Shown one piece after another: positions 24,748 to 32,649 of a DNA stretch of 38,247 nt. The translations under genes and the position numbers were made by a program. Source of the DNA: a virus. Each line of letters starts with the position of its first letter. Position 1 is the first letter of the stretch. Below the pieces are notes generated by a model. That model was not told where the DNA came from. It made no database searches and saw nothing but the letters and a program-made list of their open reading frames with translations. The stretch lies in the IMG/VR virus record IMGVR_UViG_3300012931_000043, positions 1-38,247 of that record; one strand, given 5' to 3'.

Positions 24748-25671
24748 TTAAGGAATGTTACCGTAGAAGCACTGCTCGTCCTTGATCTCCGCGCTCCACC
24801 GCTGATCCGCCTTGCACATCATGTCGCCGGTCTGGAAATCGCCTTCCCGTGCGAACCGGGTCTTGCGCCGCCAGAAGAAGACGATGCCCATGCCGTTGAG
24901 TTGCAGGACCCACATATCGGTGTCGGTCATGTGCGGCCAGACAACGATCTCAGTTTTCCCGCGTTTGCTGTCGGCAATGGCGCTGACGGCCCGGTTTCCG
25001 GTGTCGGGGCGGTCGGTCGAATGCAGGATCTCCCGGATAGCCCGCTCGCCCTGCGGAGGCACCCACGCCTTTTCCACCTTCTTGGTGATTCGCTGTTGCC
25101 GCTGGTTGTACTGATTCTCGGCGGATGCCAGAACGGACCAGTAGGTCAAGTATGTGAGGTCGGCATTGGTCGCGTAGTTCTGGAAGGTTGAACCGTCCAG
25201 GCGCGGGTGATCGGTCGCGAAAAGCGCCTTGCCAAACCGAGTCGTGTGATAGGTCGTCGCCGTGCTTGAGTTCAGAAACACGGCCATGCGGACTTCGATG
25301 TTGTCCGCCATGGATTCCCCGAGGTCGTAGAAGATTTCCTTGAGGTTGCCTTCCCCGCCGCCGTTCAACTCGTACAGGTTGTCGTCAATGGCCTCTTCGG
25401 AGATCCGCACGCCGAGCGCGTACACCTTGTGAGCCCATTTCTGCTTCGGGCCGCCGATCTGCACGTCATAGCTGATCGGGACACCTTCGCCCTTTTCCAC
25501 CGGAGTCCCGAGGCCGGACCGAATCGCATCCTCCTCGTATCCCTTCTTGCTGGTCTTCACCGTGACCAGCTTCATTCCCTGGCTTTCCGTTCTCTTGTTG
25601 ACGTACGAATCAACCGTGACGGTAAACAGGCCGGGGACCATCTCATTGACAAAACGTCCTCTGTTCCACAT
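24748..25671 (-). CDS. major capsid protein
   Basis: 307 residues, HK97-fold capsid of the Mu gpT-like type by pattern: F-G-K-A-L-F-A-T-D-H-P near residue 150, a charged W-V-P-P-Q-G-E-R segment near 200, W-P-H-M-T-D-T-D-M-W-V, then F-F-W-R-R-K-T-R-F-A, E-G-D-F-Q-T-G-D and a final Y-G-N at the C-terminus. AGGAGG site. Sits after scaffold and decoration-type genes, the usual order. Good confidence from motif order, no alignment available. Confidence 0.85.
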   Translation of the reverse strand: MWNRGRFVNEMVPGLFTVTVDSYVNKRTESQGMKLVTVKTSKKGYEEDAIRSGLGTPVEKGEGVPISYDVQIGGPKQKWAHKVYALGVRISEEAIDDNLYELNGGGEGNLKEIFYDLGESMADNIEVRMAVFLNSSTATTYHTTRFGKALFATDHPRLDGSTFQNYATNADLTYLTYWSVLASAENQYNQRQQRITKKVEKAWVPPQGERAIREILHSTDRPDTGNRAVSAIADSKRGKTEIVVWPHMTDTDMWVLQLNGMGIVFFWRRKTRFAREGDFQTGDMMCKADQRWSAEIKDEQCFYGNIP

Positions 25672-25686
25672 AGTCAGTCCCCTCCT

Positions 25687-26298
25687 TTAAATAGCCAGAC
25701 CGTCTGCCTGATAATGGCAATCCGGGTTGATTTTGACCACGAACCGGCAACCGGCCGCCGTGATGACATCCGCATCGGGATATGCCATCCGAAGAATGCG
25801 GAGCGGAATGGTCGCCGTGACAGCCGAACCAGCCGCCGCGATCTCCTGCTTGGAGACGCCGGTATTGGTGTTGCCCGCATTCAGGGCAACGGTCGTGATC
25901 TCGTGGTTAAGGTCCATGTTGGCCGCCGTGATAGCGCCATCCGATTGAGCCTCAAACTCCTGGCCGGGATCATCGGCAACGAGCAAATACCCGGCAACCG
26001 TCCCATCCCCGACCTCACCAGCCGCGATGTAGGAAACGGGAAGGCCATCCTCGTCCTCGATTCCGACGATTGCGCCATACAGCGGACGCGTATCTCCTTC
26101 AGTGGTCCCGATGACCGCCGCGTCATAGACTTCGGGAATGGTCCCGTACCCGTTCGTGCAGGAGATGAACGTGTTCGATCCCTGCACCATGTCCCCGTGA
26201 TAGAACCCGATCGTGGGGGCCGTGGGAACGGCATACCGTCCTACGTGCTTCAAGACTCCCCAAGGCTTGAAGCCATGGGGTGCATCATTATTACTCAT
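25687..26298 (-). CDS. head decoration/completion-type protein
   Basis: 203 residues. Opens with A-P-H-G-F-K-P-W-G-V-L-K, a pattern of capsid-associated proteins, and contains beta-strand segments with G-T-V-A-G-Y-L-L-V-A. No membrane or signal segment. Between scaffold-side genes and the major capsid gene, with ACGGAGG upstream. Likely a head surface protein; exact role unknown. Confidence 0.6.
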   Translation of the reverse strand: MSNNDAPHGFKPWGVLKHVGRYAVPTAPTIGFYHGDMVQGSNTFISCTNGYGTIPEVYDAAVIGTTEGDTRPLYGAIVGIEDEDGLPVSYIAAGEVGDGTVAGYLLVADDPGQEFEAQSDGAITAANMDLNHEITTVALNAGNTNTGVSKQEIAAAGSAVTATIPLRILRMAYPDADVITAAGCRFVVKINPDCHYQADGLAI

Positions 26299-26310
26299 GG
26301 TAATCCTCCG

Positions 26311-26940
26311 TTATTCCTCTTCGGAGAACCCTTCACCTTCCGGCTTGATTCCGGTCCGCGCCTCCACTTCCTTTTCCGGATCGAAGTCGAAAACGGTGTC
26401 CTTTCCTCCGATTTTGTTTCCTTCAACAAATTCCCCGCCGCCTACCTTTTCGCCATGCTTGGCCTTGAGATAATCGCCCTTATGGAGTTCCCTATCCGTG
26501 CGGGTTTTGAACGCTTGTTCCTTTTCGTACATCCAGTACGGTTTAAAGACGAGCATCTGGTCCAACTTGGAAACACAACCCAAAACCGGGTCAAAATGCC
26601 CCTTGAGGAACGGCGTGTTTACCTCGTTGCAGACCCACCACTTGAACGGAATGTCTTTGGTCCTCATCTCGTCCATGCGTTCCGGGGTCCGGGAGATCCA
26701 GCGGAAAGCAAACTGCTTTTCCGCCTTCATTTCCTTCGCGGGTCCGGGAAGCGCAAAGGGATCGTCGGCCATCTTGAAATCGCCGATGTCACTCTCCTTG
26801 ACGGACTTCCAATCATCTCTTTCAGCCAAAACACGGGCGGCGATAGCGGCCTCGTTCGACGTTAAGACGGTCCTACTCTCTGCCGTCTCCACAGGTGCCT
26901 CGCCTTTCGGCGGTTCTTCTTTGATTCTGCGTCCTTGCAT
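26311..26940 (-). CDS. conserved head-region protein, function unknown
   Basis: 209 residues. Acidic/basic N-terminal third, then F-R-W-I-S-R-T-P-E-R-M near 80, W-W-V-C-N-E-V-N-T-P-F near 103 and L-D-Q-M-L-V-F-K-P-Y-W-M, patterns I associate with hypothetical proteins beside podovirus scaffolds. Ends in a charged E-rich tail. Behind GGAGG. Probably a head accessory protein. Confidence 0.55.
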   Translation of the reverse strand: MQGRRIKEEPPKGEAPVETAESRTVLTSNEAAIAARVLAERDDWKSVKESDIGDFKMADDPFALPGPAKEMKAEKQFAFRWISRTPERMDEMRTKDIPFKWWVCNEVNTPFLKGHFDPVLGCVSKLDQMLVFKPYWMYEKEQAFKTRTDRELHKGDYLKAKHGEKVGGGEFVEGNKIGGKDTVFDFDPEKEVEARTGIKPEGEGFSEEE

Positions 26941-26944
26941 ATTC

Positions 26945-27859
26945 TTAGTCCTCCACAGATACGGTTCGGGCGGCCTTGCCGGTTAGTTGGGCGTAGATTT
27001 TAAGCTGCGAGGGAGTCATTCCCATTTGCTTCGCCGTCTCTCGCTGCTCTTTTGTCAGCCCTTCCACGCCGTTTTTTCCGCCGGTGCCTTTGCCCTTGGG
27101 GGTCAAGCTGGCTTCCTCGATTTTCTTCCCGCGGTTCTCTTCCGCCTTTCCCGCGAGGGCATCCTGCTTGCCCCGCTCGTAGGCGTCCTTGGTAATCTTG
27201 GAAAGGTTTTCGAGGACACGGGTGCCAACCGCAAAAAAGTCTCCATAGGGATGATCAACGATACCGAGATTGACCTTTACGGAGTCAATATCGGTCCTCG
27301 TTTCCGATCCGTCCTCATAGAGACTCGGGTAATTCTCAGAAAGAAACTGATTCATCGCCCGACTACGCTGCGAGGTGCCGACATCCGCAATCGCGATATC
27401 CTTGGCCTTCTTGGCTTCCAGATTCGCGACGTAACGAGCGACCCGCAACTGCGTTTCAGGGTCCGGGTTATCCCGAAGAATCTGAATAAGCTGATCGTCG
27501 TTCAGCGGCGTTTCGTCTTTTCCTTCCTTCGCTGTTGCCTTTTTCCCCTGCCGTTCCTGGTGGAGTGCCCTTTCAAGGTTCTTTTTCTTCTCCTTGAGGA
27601 TTGCGTTTTCTTCCCTCAAAGCCTTTTCCGCAGCAGTCTCGACTTTCTTTTCTCCCTTGTCGGCAGGGGGCTCCTCTCCGTCCTTTTTCTCCTTCTTTGG
27701 CGTCTCCTTGCCTTCCGGGTTGTCATCCCCGGTCACAAGGTCGTCCACATCGTCAACGCCCTTCTCGGGCTCGGCTTGGCCTTCTTTTTTCTCGGGAAGG
27801 CCTTCGTTGATCGTCAGACCAACTTCCGGTGTTTCAACTTCATCTGCCATAACCTTCAT
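26945..27859 (-). CDS. capsid scaffold-like protein
   Basis: 304 residues. Very acidic N-terminal 60 residues, a coiled coil at about 85-120 (E-K-A-L-R-E-E-N-A-I-L-K-E-K), helical middle and a basic C-terminal region with L-T-K-E-Q-R-E-T-A-K-Q-M-G-M-T. This acid-coil-base layout and the location between portal and capsid genes define a scaffolding protein. Start at 27859 (GAAAGGA upstream) or at 27850. Follows a terminator and a hairpin in its leader. Confidence 0.7.
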   Translation of the reverse strand: MKVMADEVETPEVGLTINEGLPEKKEGQAEPEKGVDDVDDLVTGDDNPEGKETPKKEKKDGEEPPADKGEKKVETAAEKALREENAILKEKKKNLERALHQERQGKKATAKEGKDETPLNDDQLIQILRDNPDPETQLRVARYVANLEAKKAKDIAIADVGTSQRSRAMNQFLSENYPSLYEDGSETRTDIDSVKVNLGIVDHPYGDFFAVGTRVLENLSKITKDAYERGKQDALAGKAEENRGKKIEEASLTPKGKGTGGKNGVEGLTKEQRETAKQMGMTPSQLKIYAQLTGKAARTVSVED

Positions 27860-27875
27860 TTCCTTTCTTTGATCT

Positions 27876-27892
27876 CAGCGTTTCGGACGCTG
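27876..27892 (-). other. leader stem-loop before the scaffold gene
   Basis: A perfect 6-bp stem CAGCGT/ACGCTG with a 5-base loop, 17 bases upstream of the scaffold start codon and just downstream of the terminator. It could cap or stabilise the 5' end of a processed transcript. No function shown by the sequence alone. Confidence 0.45.
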
Positions 27893-27900
27893 GCACCGAA

Positions 27901-27941
27901 ATAAAAAAGCCTCCCGGATCGATGTTCTGATCCAAGGAGGC
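27901..27941 (-). terminator. rho-independent terminator between portal and scaffold gene blocks
   Basis: Minus-strand reading gives stem GCCTCC (27941-27936) with GGAGGC (27914-27909), an inner GGATC/GATCC stem, an 8-base loop and then TTTTTT (27908-27903). It lies inside a same-strand operon, upstream of the scaffold gene, so it should reduce read-through from the terminase/portal block into the capsid block. No promoter is visible in the 40 bases that follow. Confidence 0.75.
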
Positions 27942-27999
27942 CTACGCGCTCTTGGCTTTACCCGCTACGTTTTATAGAGGCGGCGGGGAGTTATGAATA

Positions 28000-28173
28000 T
28001 TATTTCAATATAGCAAGATCACCTAATCCTTTTAGAAAACCTTCAAGACTTTCTATCATTTTCTGCGTTAACGTATCGCTTATAATAATATATCTCGATC
28101 CTTCCGGGACATCCTTATCAAGACCAATTCTCGGAGCGAGCTTCAAGCCGTCAATAATTTCTACCAAACTCAC
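28000..28173 (-). CDS. 57-residue hypothetical protein in the late operon
   Basis: GTG start with AAGGGGGAAAAGGT upstream and a GTGA overlap with the previous stop. Sequence is helical and charged, with R-I-G-L-D-K-D-V-P-E-G-S-R-Y and a K-M-I-E-S-L-E-G-F-L-K helix. Last gene before the terminator. Function unknown. Confidence 0.55.
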   Translation of the reverse strand: MSLVEIIDGLKLAPRIGLDKDVPEGSRYIIISDTLTQKMIESLEGFLKGLGDLAILK

Positions 28174-28271
28174 ACCTTTTCCCCCTTCTCAACCTTCCGC
28201 AGAAGACTGACTAAAAATAGCGCCGACCGAATAAGGGCGGTTATAAGTTGCGAAAAGCGATCGTCACTCAT
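28170..28271 (-). CDS. 33-residue miniprotein in the late operon
   Basis: Starts in an overlap with the stop of the 97-residue gene (ATGAGTGA) and its stop overlaps the next GTG. The peptide has one hydrophobic helix (A-L-I-R-S-A-L-F-L-V-S-L-L) and a basic/acidic tail, so it may be membrane-active. Double coupling supports translation. Confidence 0.5.
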   Translation of the reverse strand: MSDDRFSQLITALIRSALFLVSLLRKVEKGEKV

Positions 28272-28557
28272 CCAGTATCACCGACCTAAGAACGCTCGCC
28301 TCGATCTGATTAAACGCCGCCTCGGTCAACAGCTTCGCCTTTTCTTTTTCTTCCTTCGTCCGGGCCATATCAAGCGGCACTTTGACGATTTCCCGAAGCA
28401 TGTCCGTCACTCCCTTGAAATACTCGGGGTCGCGCTTCGTCAGGAGCACATTCTTAAAGAATGCCGCCCCCGCCTTTATCTCCGCATGGCGGTACTGTGC
28501 AAAATCGTTACTGAGCAACCACTCCGGATTTCTGGGGCTGTCTTGGTTTTCCGCCAC
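28264..28557 (-). CDS. 97-residue helical protein next to portal
   Basis: GTG start behind GGAGG, overlapping the end of the portal gene by 50 bases. All-helical, charged, with A-E-I-K-A-G-A-A-F-F-K and K-V-P-L-D-M-A-R-T-K-E-E. Resembles small portal-linked head proteins of unknown role. Confidence 0.55.
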   Translation of the reverse strand: MAENQDSPRNPEWLLSNDFAQYRHAEIKAGAAFFKNVLLTKRDPEYFKGVTDMLREIVKVPLDMARTKEEKEKAKLLTEAAFNQIEASVLRSVILDE

Positions 28558-30460
28558 TTAATTCGGCCTCCATCTGCATCTGTTTACCCATCTGCATGAC
28601 CTTCTGTTTTAATTGCGGGAAGGCCGTAAAAATCGCGATGAGCTGATTGACTTCCGGATTCAGGTATTCCTTCGGGTCATCCTTCCCGTATTGCTTCAGA
28701 ACGTCGGTCCTGATCTTGATTTGATCGATAATCGGGTCGTTGTTGTACATCATCTGGACATCTTCGGCCTCTTTGCGGGAAAGTAGCTTATTCGCCTTCT
28801 CGGTGCTCCCGGTGAGCCTGAATTTCACTTGTCGCCGCATGAACTGACGGGGGTAAAGAATCGTTTGCCCTTCAAACTCAATGGTCTTGTCGTAGGGCAT
28901 GTTCTTATAATATAGGTCATACATGGTCTTGAGGACGGAAAGAAATTCCTCCTTAAACGTATTGGCCTGATAGTTGTGCTTGATATTCCCTTCCTGAACA
29001 GCCGTGAGGATTCCCGTCGCAGTTTCCTTTTTGTCGGCAAGGCGGCCGATCTGCGGGTCGGCGATGCTGGTCAGGCGTTCCCAGAAGGTAACGACCGATT
29101 CAAAGACGGTAATCAGGCGGGTGGGGTCGCCGGCGAAGGTGGGGAACTTGATGCCCTCAATCGATTCAACCGGGACACCCGCACCAGGGAAGATCTCGTT
29201 CTTATCTTTCAGGCCCGAATTCTCATCATAGAAATACCACGGAATCATTCTGATCGTGGAATCATTGACGATCTGGTTGAATAGTTCGCTCCCCCCGTTC
29301 TGAAGAGACTTTATTTTTCCGTAAAGACATGTTCCGAAAGACCGATCAATCTCCGGAAACAACCGAACCCGCTTGATCATTTTTTCATTGCTGAAATTGA
29401 TTTGCCGCTGAAGAACAAGCCGGTACATTATTTCGGATTTAAGGGCAATCGTGACGATTATCTTGTCCTCTTCAAACGATTCCCGCTTGTCGCTCTCCGG
29501 CTCCTCCTCGCTGTCCAGCGGCAGGGGATACGAAAGATGGACCTCGATGCTCTCAATGGTTTCTTTTCCCGTGATTCCCGCATCGTCTAGTTTCTGCCCC
29601 GGTGTCTGTTGCTCGTTTTCGGTAGTCTGTGAAGCGGCGGCCTTTTCGCCTAACAGCCACTTGCCGATATTGACGTAGCCGAGCTTTCCGACCTTACCCA
29701 TTAACTCCGCATAAGTCGGGCGTACGATCCGGATAACCGGCTCTTTCTCCCAGGCTTCCGGCGTCCCTACATCATCGGCGCAAAGAATGTCCTTGAAAGG
29801 AACGAAATCGAATTTCCCGCCCTCAAAGACGGTTGTTTCTTGCTCTTCGGTAATGGCCTCACCGTTTTCGTTTATTGAAATCCTTCCGCTTGATTGAACG
29901 TTTCCTTTCTCATCAAGCACCGGAACATCAGCACCGTTCGCGTCTTTTTGAGTTTGCGGGTCGTATTTGAAATCAATGACTTTCCGTTTTTCCTTGTCAT
30001 ACTTCGGAACGGGATAGGCGGTCCCTTCAAGCAGAATCGTGTGCACGGTGTTCCTTGCGAGGTCTTCCACCATGCAAACGTCCTTCAGCTCCCGGTTGAA
30101 ATCATCCTGGATTCTGGTTATAACCGGGTCTTTCTTCGGGGACGCGCTTTGATCGAATGCGACAATAGGGTCAGTTCCGGTCAGCCCGGCGACAAGGCGA
30201 GGTTCGAGATTGTCCACCGAAATGGTAGTAAAAGGCATGATATAGTTAGCGGCATCCTTCCAAGGGAACGTTGCCTTTTCCGCCTTCTGCTCATAGACCC
30301 TATGCGATTCCTCGATTTCGGCGATCTTGGCTTTGCGATAAGGAGACTCCTTAAACTCCTTGTAGAGCTTCATGCAATGATCAACAAGGGCCTGAAATTT
30401 CCTGTTGTCGGGGGCCTGATCTAAATCGTTGTTCACGGAGGCTATTACTTCTTCGTCCAT
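28508..30460 (-). CDS. portal protein (podovirus type)
   Basis: 650 residues, the right length for a podovirus-type portal. Layout: helical N-terminus, an early F-P-W-K-D-A-A-N-Y-I-M-P-F segment (about 77-89), a large acidic/basic middle, long wing/stem helices and a C-terminal helical barrel with Q-F-M-R-R-Q-V-K-F-R. Position between head-side small genes and the scaffold gene fits. The ring threads DNA through the capsid vertex. Start behind GAGGACG. Confidence 0.85.
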   Translation of the reverse strand: MDEEVIASVNNDLDQAPDNRKFQALVDHCMKLYKEFKESPYRKAKIAEIEESHRVYEQKAEKATFPWKDAANYIMPFTTISVDNLEPRLVAGLTGTDPIVAFDQSASPKKDPVITRIQDDFNRELKDVCMVEDLARNTVHTILLEGTAYPVPKYDKEKRKVIDFKYDPQTQKDANGADVPVLDEKGNVQSSGRISINENGEAITEEQETTVFEGGKFDFVPFKDILCADDVGTPEAWEKEPVIRIVRPTYAELMGKVGKLGYVNIGKWLLGEKAAASQTTENEQQTPGQKLDDAGITGKETIESIEVHLSYPLPLDSEEEPESDKRESFEEDKIIVTIALKSEIMYRLVLQRQINFSNEKMIKRVRLFPEIDRSFGTCLYGKIKSLQNGGSELFNQIVNDSTIRMIPWYFYDENSGLKDKNEIFPGAGVPVESIEGIKFPTFAGDPTRLITVFESVVTFWERLTSIADPQIGRLADKKETATGILTAVQEGNIKHNYQANTFKEEFLSVLKTMYDLYYKNMPYDKTIEFEGQTILYPRQFMRRQVKFRLTGSTEKANKLLSRKEAEDVQMMYNNDPIIDQIKIRTDVLKQYGKDDPKEYLNPEVNQLIAIFTAFPQLKQKVMQMGKQMQMEAELSGGKPRQPQKSGVVAQ

Positions 30461-30654
30461 TTCGTCCTCAGATATTCAGGGAATGAAATAACCGTCTTGA
30501 GGTCAACCGTCTGCGGATGCAGCATACCTTCTGTGCTGATTCGCTGGCCCTCAAGGTAAATGAATTTCTCCGTGCTGTCCTTCGTGAACTTCACGACCTT
30601 CAGGCGGCTATAGTCCGTCCAGGCGTCGTTAAGCTGTTCCATCGTGAAGGTCAT
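30445..30654 (-). CDS. 69-residue hypothetical protein
   Basis: Ends 16 bases inside the portal start; begins with an ATGA overlap with the next gene upstream. A W-T-D-Y-S-R-L-K-V-V segment, a beta-type middle (K-F-I-Y-L-E-G-Q-R-I) and basic end (R-T-K-W-T-K-K). Function unknown. Confidence 0.55.
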   Translation of the reverse strand: MTFTMEQLNDAWTDYSRLKVVKFTKDSTEKFIYLEGQRISTEGMLHPQTVDLKTVISFPEYLRTKWTKK

Positions 30655-30815
30655 TTCTTCTCGCCCTCTTTCTTGTCCTTATGCGCTTCGGACCACATCC
30701 CGTAACACTGACCTAGGCATTCCTTTAATGGCCTATTCGGGTCCTCATGCTTCAAGGTCTGCACGCACCGGCTGACGTAATCGGACCTACTTTCTCCTTT
30801 TTCGGGGGTCGGCAT
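30651..30815 (-). CDS. 54-residue head-gene-associated miniprotein
   Basis: ATG at 30815 to a TGA overlapping the next ATG. Contains S-D-Y-V-S-R-C-V and C-L-G-Q-C-Y-G-M-W, a degenerate version of the S-R-C-V...A-I-C-Y-S-x-W motif found near phage head or prohead-protease genes. Role unknown; three cysteines could pair. Confidence 0.6.
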   Translation of the reverse strand: MPTPEKGESRSDYVSRCVQTLKHEDPNRPLKECLGQCYGMWSEAHKDKKEGEKK

Positions 30816-30840
30816 GGCTAGACCTTTTTAACCTTTCCCG

Positions 30841-31104
30841 TTATGAATATAACCGCTTCTCCGCTCCAAACCATGTACCCATCATCCTAAACCTAGACGG
30901 TAGGCGCGGCTTCGGGGGCGGCTTTAGGGGCGGTTCCGGAGGCGGCGGATTGAAAAATTCCTTTTCTAGTGCCGCTTTTTCTTCTTTATGCCGCCTTTCG
31001 GTACGGAACATAAGATTGTTCAGTTTTGCTGAACAATCTAGGCAAAGATCGTGACCATTAAGTCTCTTGGCATAACCTTTTATTTCATAAATAAAATCAT
31101 CCAA
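30841..31104 (-). CDS. 87-residue proline-rich protein
   Basis: TTG start at 31104 behind GGGGAAAGA; no ATG in a better place. C-L-D-C pair near residue 21, a charged helix, then a P-rich stretch (N-P-P-P-P-E-P-P-L-K-P-P) and a basic end. Possibly a binding-partner linker. Low specificity. Confidence 0.45.
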   Translation of the reverse strand: MDDFIYEIKGYAKRLNGHDLCLDCSAKLNNLMFRTERRHKEEKAALEKEFFNPPPPEPPLKPPPKPRLPSRFRMMGTWFGAEKRLYS

Positions 31105-31183
31105 TCTTTCCCCGTCCGAATCGGAATGCGAAAACGTCTTGATGTTCTTCCCGCTTGTCGCAATCGGTTGTAACCGTAATCAT
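31097..31183 (-). CDS. 28-residue candidate miniprotein
   Basis: ATG overlaps the previous stop (ATGA) with TGAAGGT upstream; the stop overlaps the next start region. 28 residues, mixed charge. Supported only by coupling. Confidence 0.35.
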   Translation of the reverse strand: MITVTTDCDKREEHQDVFAFRFGRGKIG

Positions 31184-31401
31184 ACCTTCACCGCCCGGAT
31201 TTCCTTGGTCGCCGCATTCTGCTGGATCTCGGCAAGGTGTTGGGCCCCGCCCGGGCCCTCGACATAGGTGCGGCAAATCTTGTTCCAGGTTTCGGTCGGG
31301 CCTTGGACCACGTTCAAAAACGCTTCCGTGGCCGTCACCTTCCCGTCCGGAACACCCGCCATAATTTTGGGTATTTTAAATTCCTTCTCTTTCTTCTTCA
31401 T
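31180..31401 (-). CDS. 73-residue hypothetical protein
   Basis: ATG at 31401 overlaps the GroES stop (TGATG), with GGGGGATAC upstream; a GTG at 31416 is less likely. Basic N-terminus (K-K-K-E-K-E-F-K-I-P-K), then helical with W-N-K-I-C-R-T-Y. Function unknown. Confidence 0.5.
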   Translation of the reverse strand: MKKKEKEFKIPKIMAGVPDGKVTATEAFLNVVQGPTETWNKICRTYVEGPGGAQHLAEIQQNAATKEIRAVKV

Positions 31402-31679
31402 CACAGTATCCCCCACACATCGTTTTCGCTCAGGATAAGAAACTTCTCTTCCTGGATCTCGACCTCCATTCCGGCATATTTCGCGTGCATTATTACGTCA
31501 CCGACCTTGACTTCCATAGGTGCACGCTTTCCGTTATCCAGGAGTTTGCCCTTTCCGACTTCAATCGCAGTGCCGGTCATACCCTTTTCCTGACAGCTAT
31601 CAGGGATGATTATCCCTCCCTTCGTGACGGTCGCCGCCTCAGTCCGCTTGACTAAAATCCGGTCATTCAGCATTCTCAT
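31401..31679 (-). CDS. groES: GroES-type co-chaperonin (phage)
   Basis: 92 residues from ATG at 31679 (AGGAG 9 bases upstream; the longer start at 31703 has no site). L-N-D-R-I-L-V-K-R opens it, the mobile loop with G-G-I-I-I is near residues 21-30, then A-I-E-V-G-K-G, V-K-V-G-D-V-I and a final I-L-S-E-N-D-V-W. This is a normal GroES layout (family about 97). Phage co-chaperonins (T4 gp31 is the known case) help fold the capsid protein with host GroEL. No GroEL gene is present here; portal and capsid genes lie downstream. Confidence 0.9.
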   Translation of the reverse strand: MRMLNDRILVKRTEAATVTKGGIIIPDSCQEKGMTGTAIEVGKGKLLDNGKRAPMEVKVGDVIMHAKYAGMEVEIQEEKFLILSENDVWGIL

Positions 31680-31696
31680 AAAGATTGTCTCCTGTG

Positions 31697-32140
31697 TCAG
31701 CATTTGAAATGCAGTATCACTCGCCCCGTAGTCGTCGCCCCGGCATTGGCGATAGTCAGCGTTATATCGTCGTCCAGGGCGATCGGCTGAACCGGAATAT
31801 ACTCTTCGGCTACCGTGCCACTTCGGTCCTTCACATACCCAGCGGCGATGTCCTGGCCATAAGAATCGAGCAGCGTCAGGTCATAGGCGGCCGTCGGCAG
31901 GGTCGTTGCAAGATCTCCGTTCAGGCCGGGGATTGTCTCCACCTTTACCAGTTTCCCGGTGATCTTCGACGGCTGCGGGGTCGAATAACCGAACTTCGCA
32001 AGGGCCGCCGCAGAATACAGGCTCATCAGCGCCCCGCTTGCCGCGCCACCCACCGTGGACAGCCAATCAATGACGATCTTGTTTTCTCCATCCCGAGCAA
32101 ACGGATTACTCATGCTTGTTACTGTCACGGTTCCGGCCAT
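31697..32140 (-). CDS. beta-rich head-region protein
   Basis: 147 residues behind TAGGAGG. N-terminal M-A-G-T-V-T-V-T and S-N-P-F-A-R, then strand-rich sequence with I-P-V-Q-P-I and G-R-V-I-L-H-F-K. No signal. Likely a head or connector accessory protein between terminase and portal. Confidence 0.55.
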   Translation of the reverse strand: MAGTVTVTSMSNPFARDGENKIVIDWLSTVGGAASGALMSLYSAAALAKFGYSTPQPSKITGKLVKVETIPGLNGDLATTLPTAAYDLTLLDSYGQDIAAGYVKDRSGTVAEEYIPVQPIALDDDITLTIANAGATTTGRVILHFKC

Positions 32141-32149
32141 ATTAACCTC

Positions 32150-32467
32150 CTAAGAACTTAGCTTAATAATCCTGCTTTCCGGCGGCTGTAAAATCGTCGC
32201 CTCGTTCTGCAACTTTTTGAGCCGCTGAAGATTTTCCGCCGCATAGATGTTGCCCATAATGTGCGAACATTTGGTGCACTGATAGAGGGCGATCCCAGGA
32301 ATAGGCATCCTGATTGTGATATAGGGGCCAAAACTACCATCAGGCCACTCTGTAGGGCGCAAATCCTGCTCGCAGTAATGGCAACGGGCAGGCGGCTCGT
32401 ATGAAAAACCATCCTCGACGGTCTTATGCGATGGGACGCGGATCATTTTGTTGGGCTGCTCTGGCAT
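32150..32467 (-). CDS. 105-residue zinc-ribbon protein
   Basis: ATG at 32467 (GGAGG upstream, TAATG overlap). C-H-Y-C near 32-35 and C-T-K-C near 68-71 form a zinc-ribbon candidate; helical C-terminus (Q-R-L-K-K-L-Q-N-E). Genes of this kind sit beside large terminase in some phages; exact role unknown. Confidence 0.55.
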   Translation of the reverse strand: MPEQPNKMIRVPSHKTVEDGFSYEPPARCHYCEQDLRPTEWPDGSFGPYITIRMPIPGIALYQCTKCSHIMGNIYAAENLQRLKKLQNEATILQPPESRIIKLSS

Positions 32468-32649
32468 TATTCCTCCCACTCAATAGTAACAACCGAATCT
32501 CTGTCTTTCGGCACGATATCCGCAACGGTCGCCTCCCAGGGGTAGCCGGACGGGGAAATGTAGGATATGGCTTCCCCTTGCTCGTTCCGGCGACATCCGT
32601 GAAAAACGACCTGCTTTTTCTTGGGCTCGGTCGTGTAGACGGTGCTCAT
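32467..32649 (-). CDS. 60-residue hypothetical protein next to terL
   Basis: ATGA overlap with the terminase stop and TAATG overlap with the next gene. Small beta-type sequence with K-Q-V-V-F-H-G-C and Y-P-W-E-A-T-V. Unknown. Confidence 0.55.
   Translation of the reverse strand: MSTVYTTEPKKKQVVFHGCRRNEQGEAISYISPSGYPWEATVADIVPKDRDSVVTIEWEE

Noticed and set aside
25429-26865. Long plus-strand ORF of 478 codons across the capsid region
   Set aside because: It lies antisense to the major capsid, decoration and head genes, which carry family motifs and ribosome sites; the ORF has low-complexity arginine-rich sequence.
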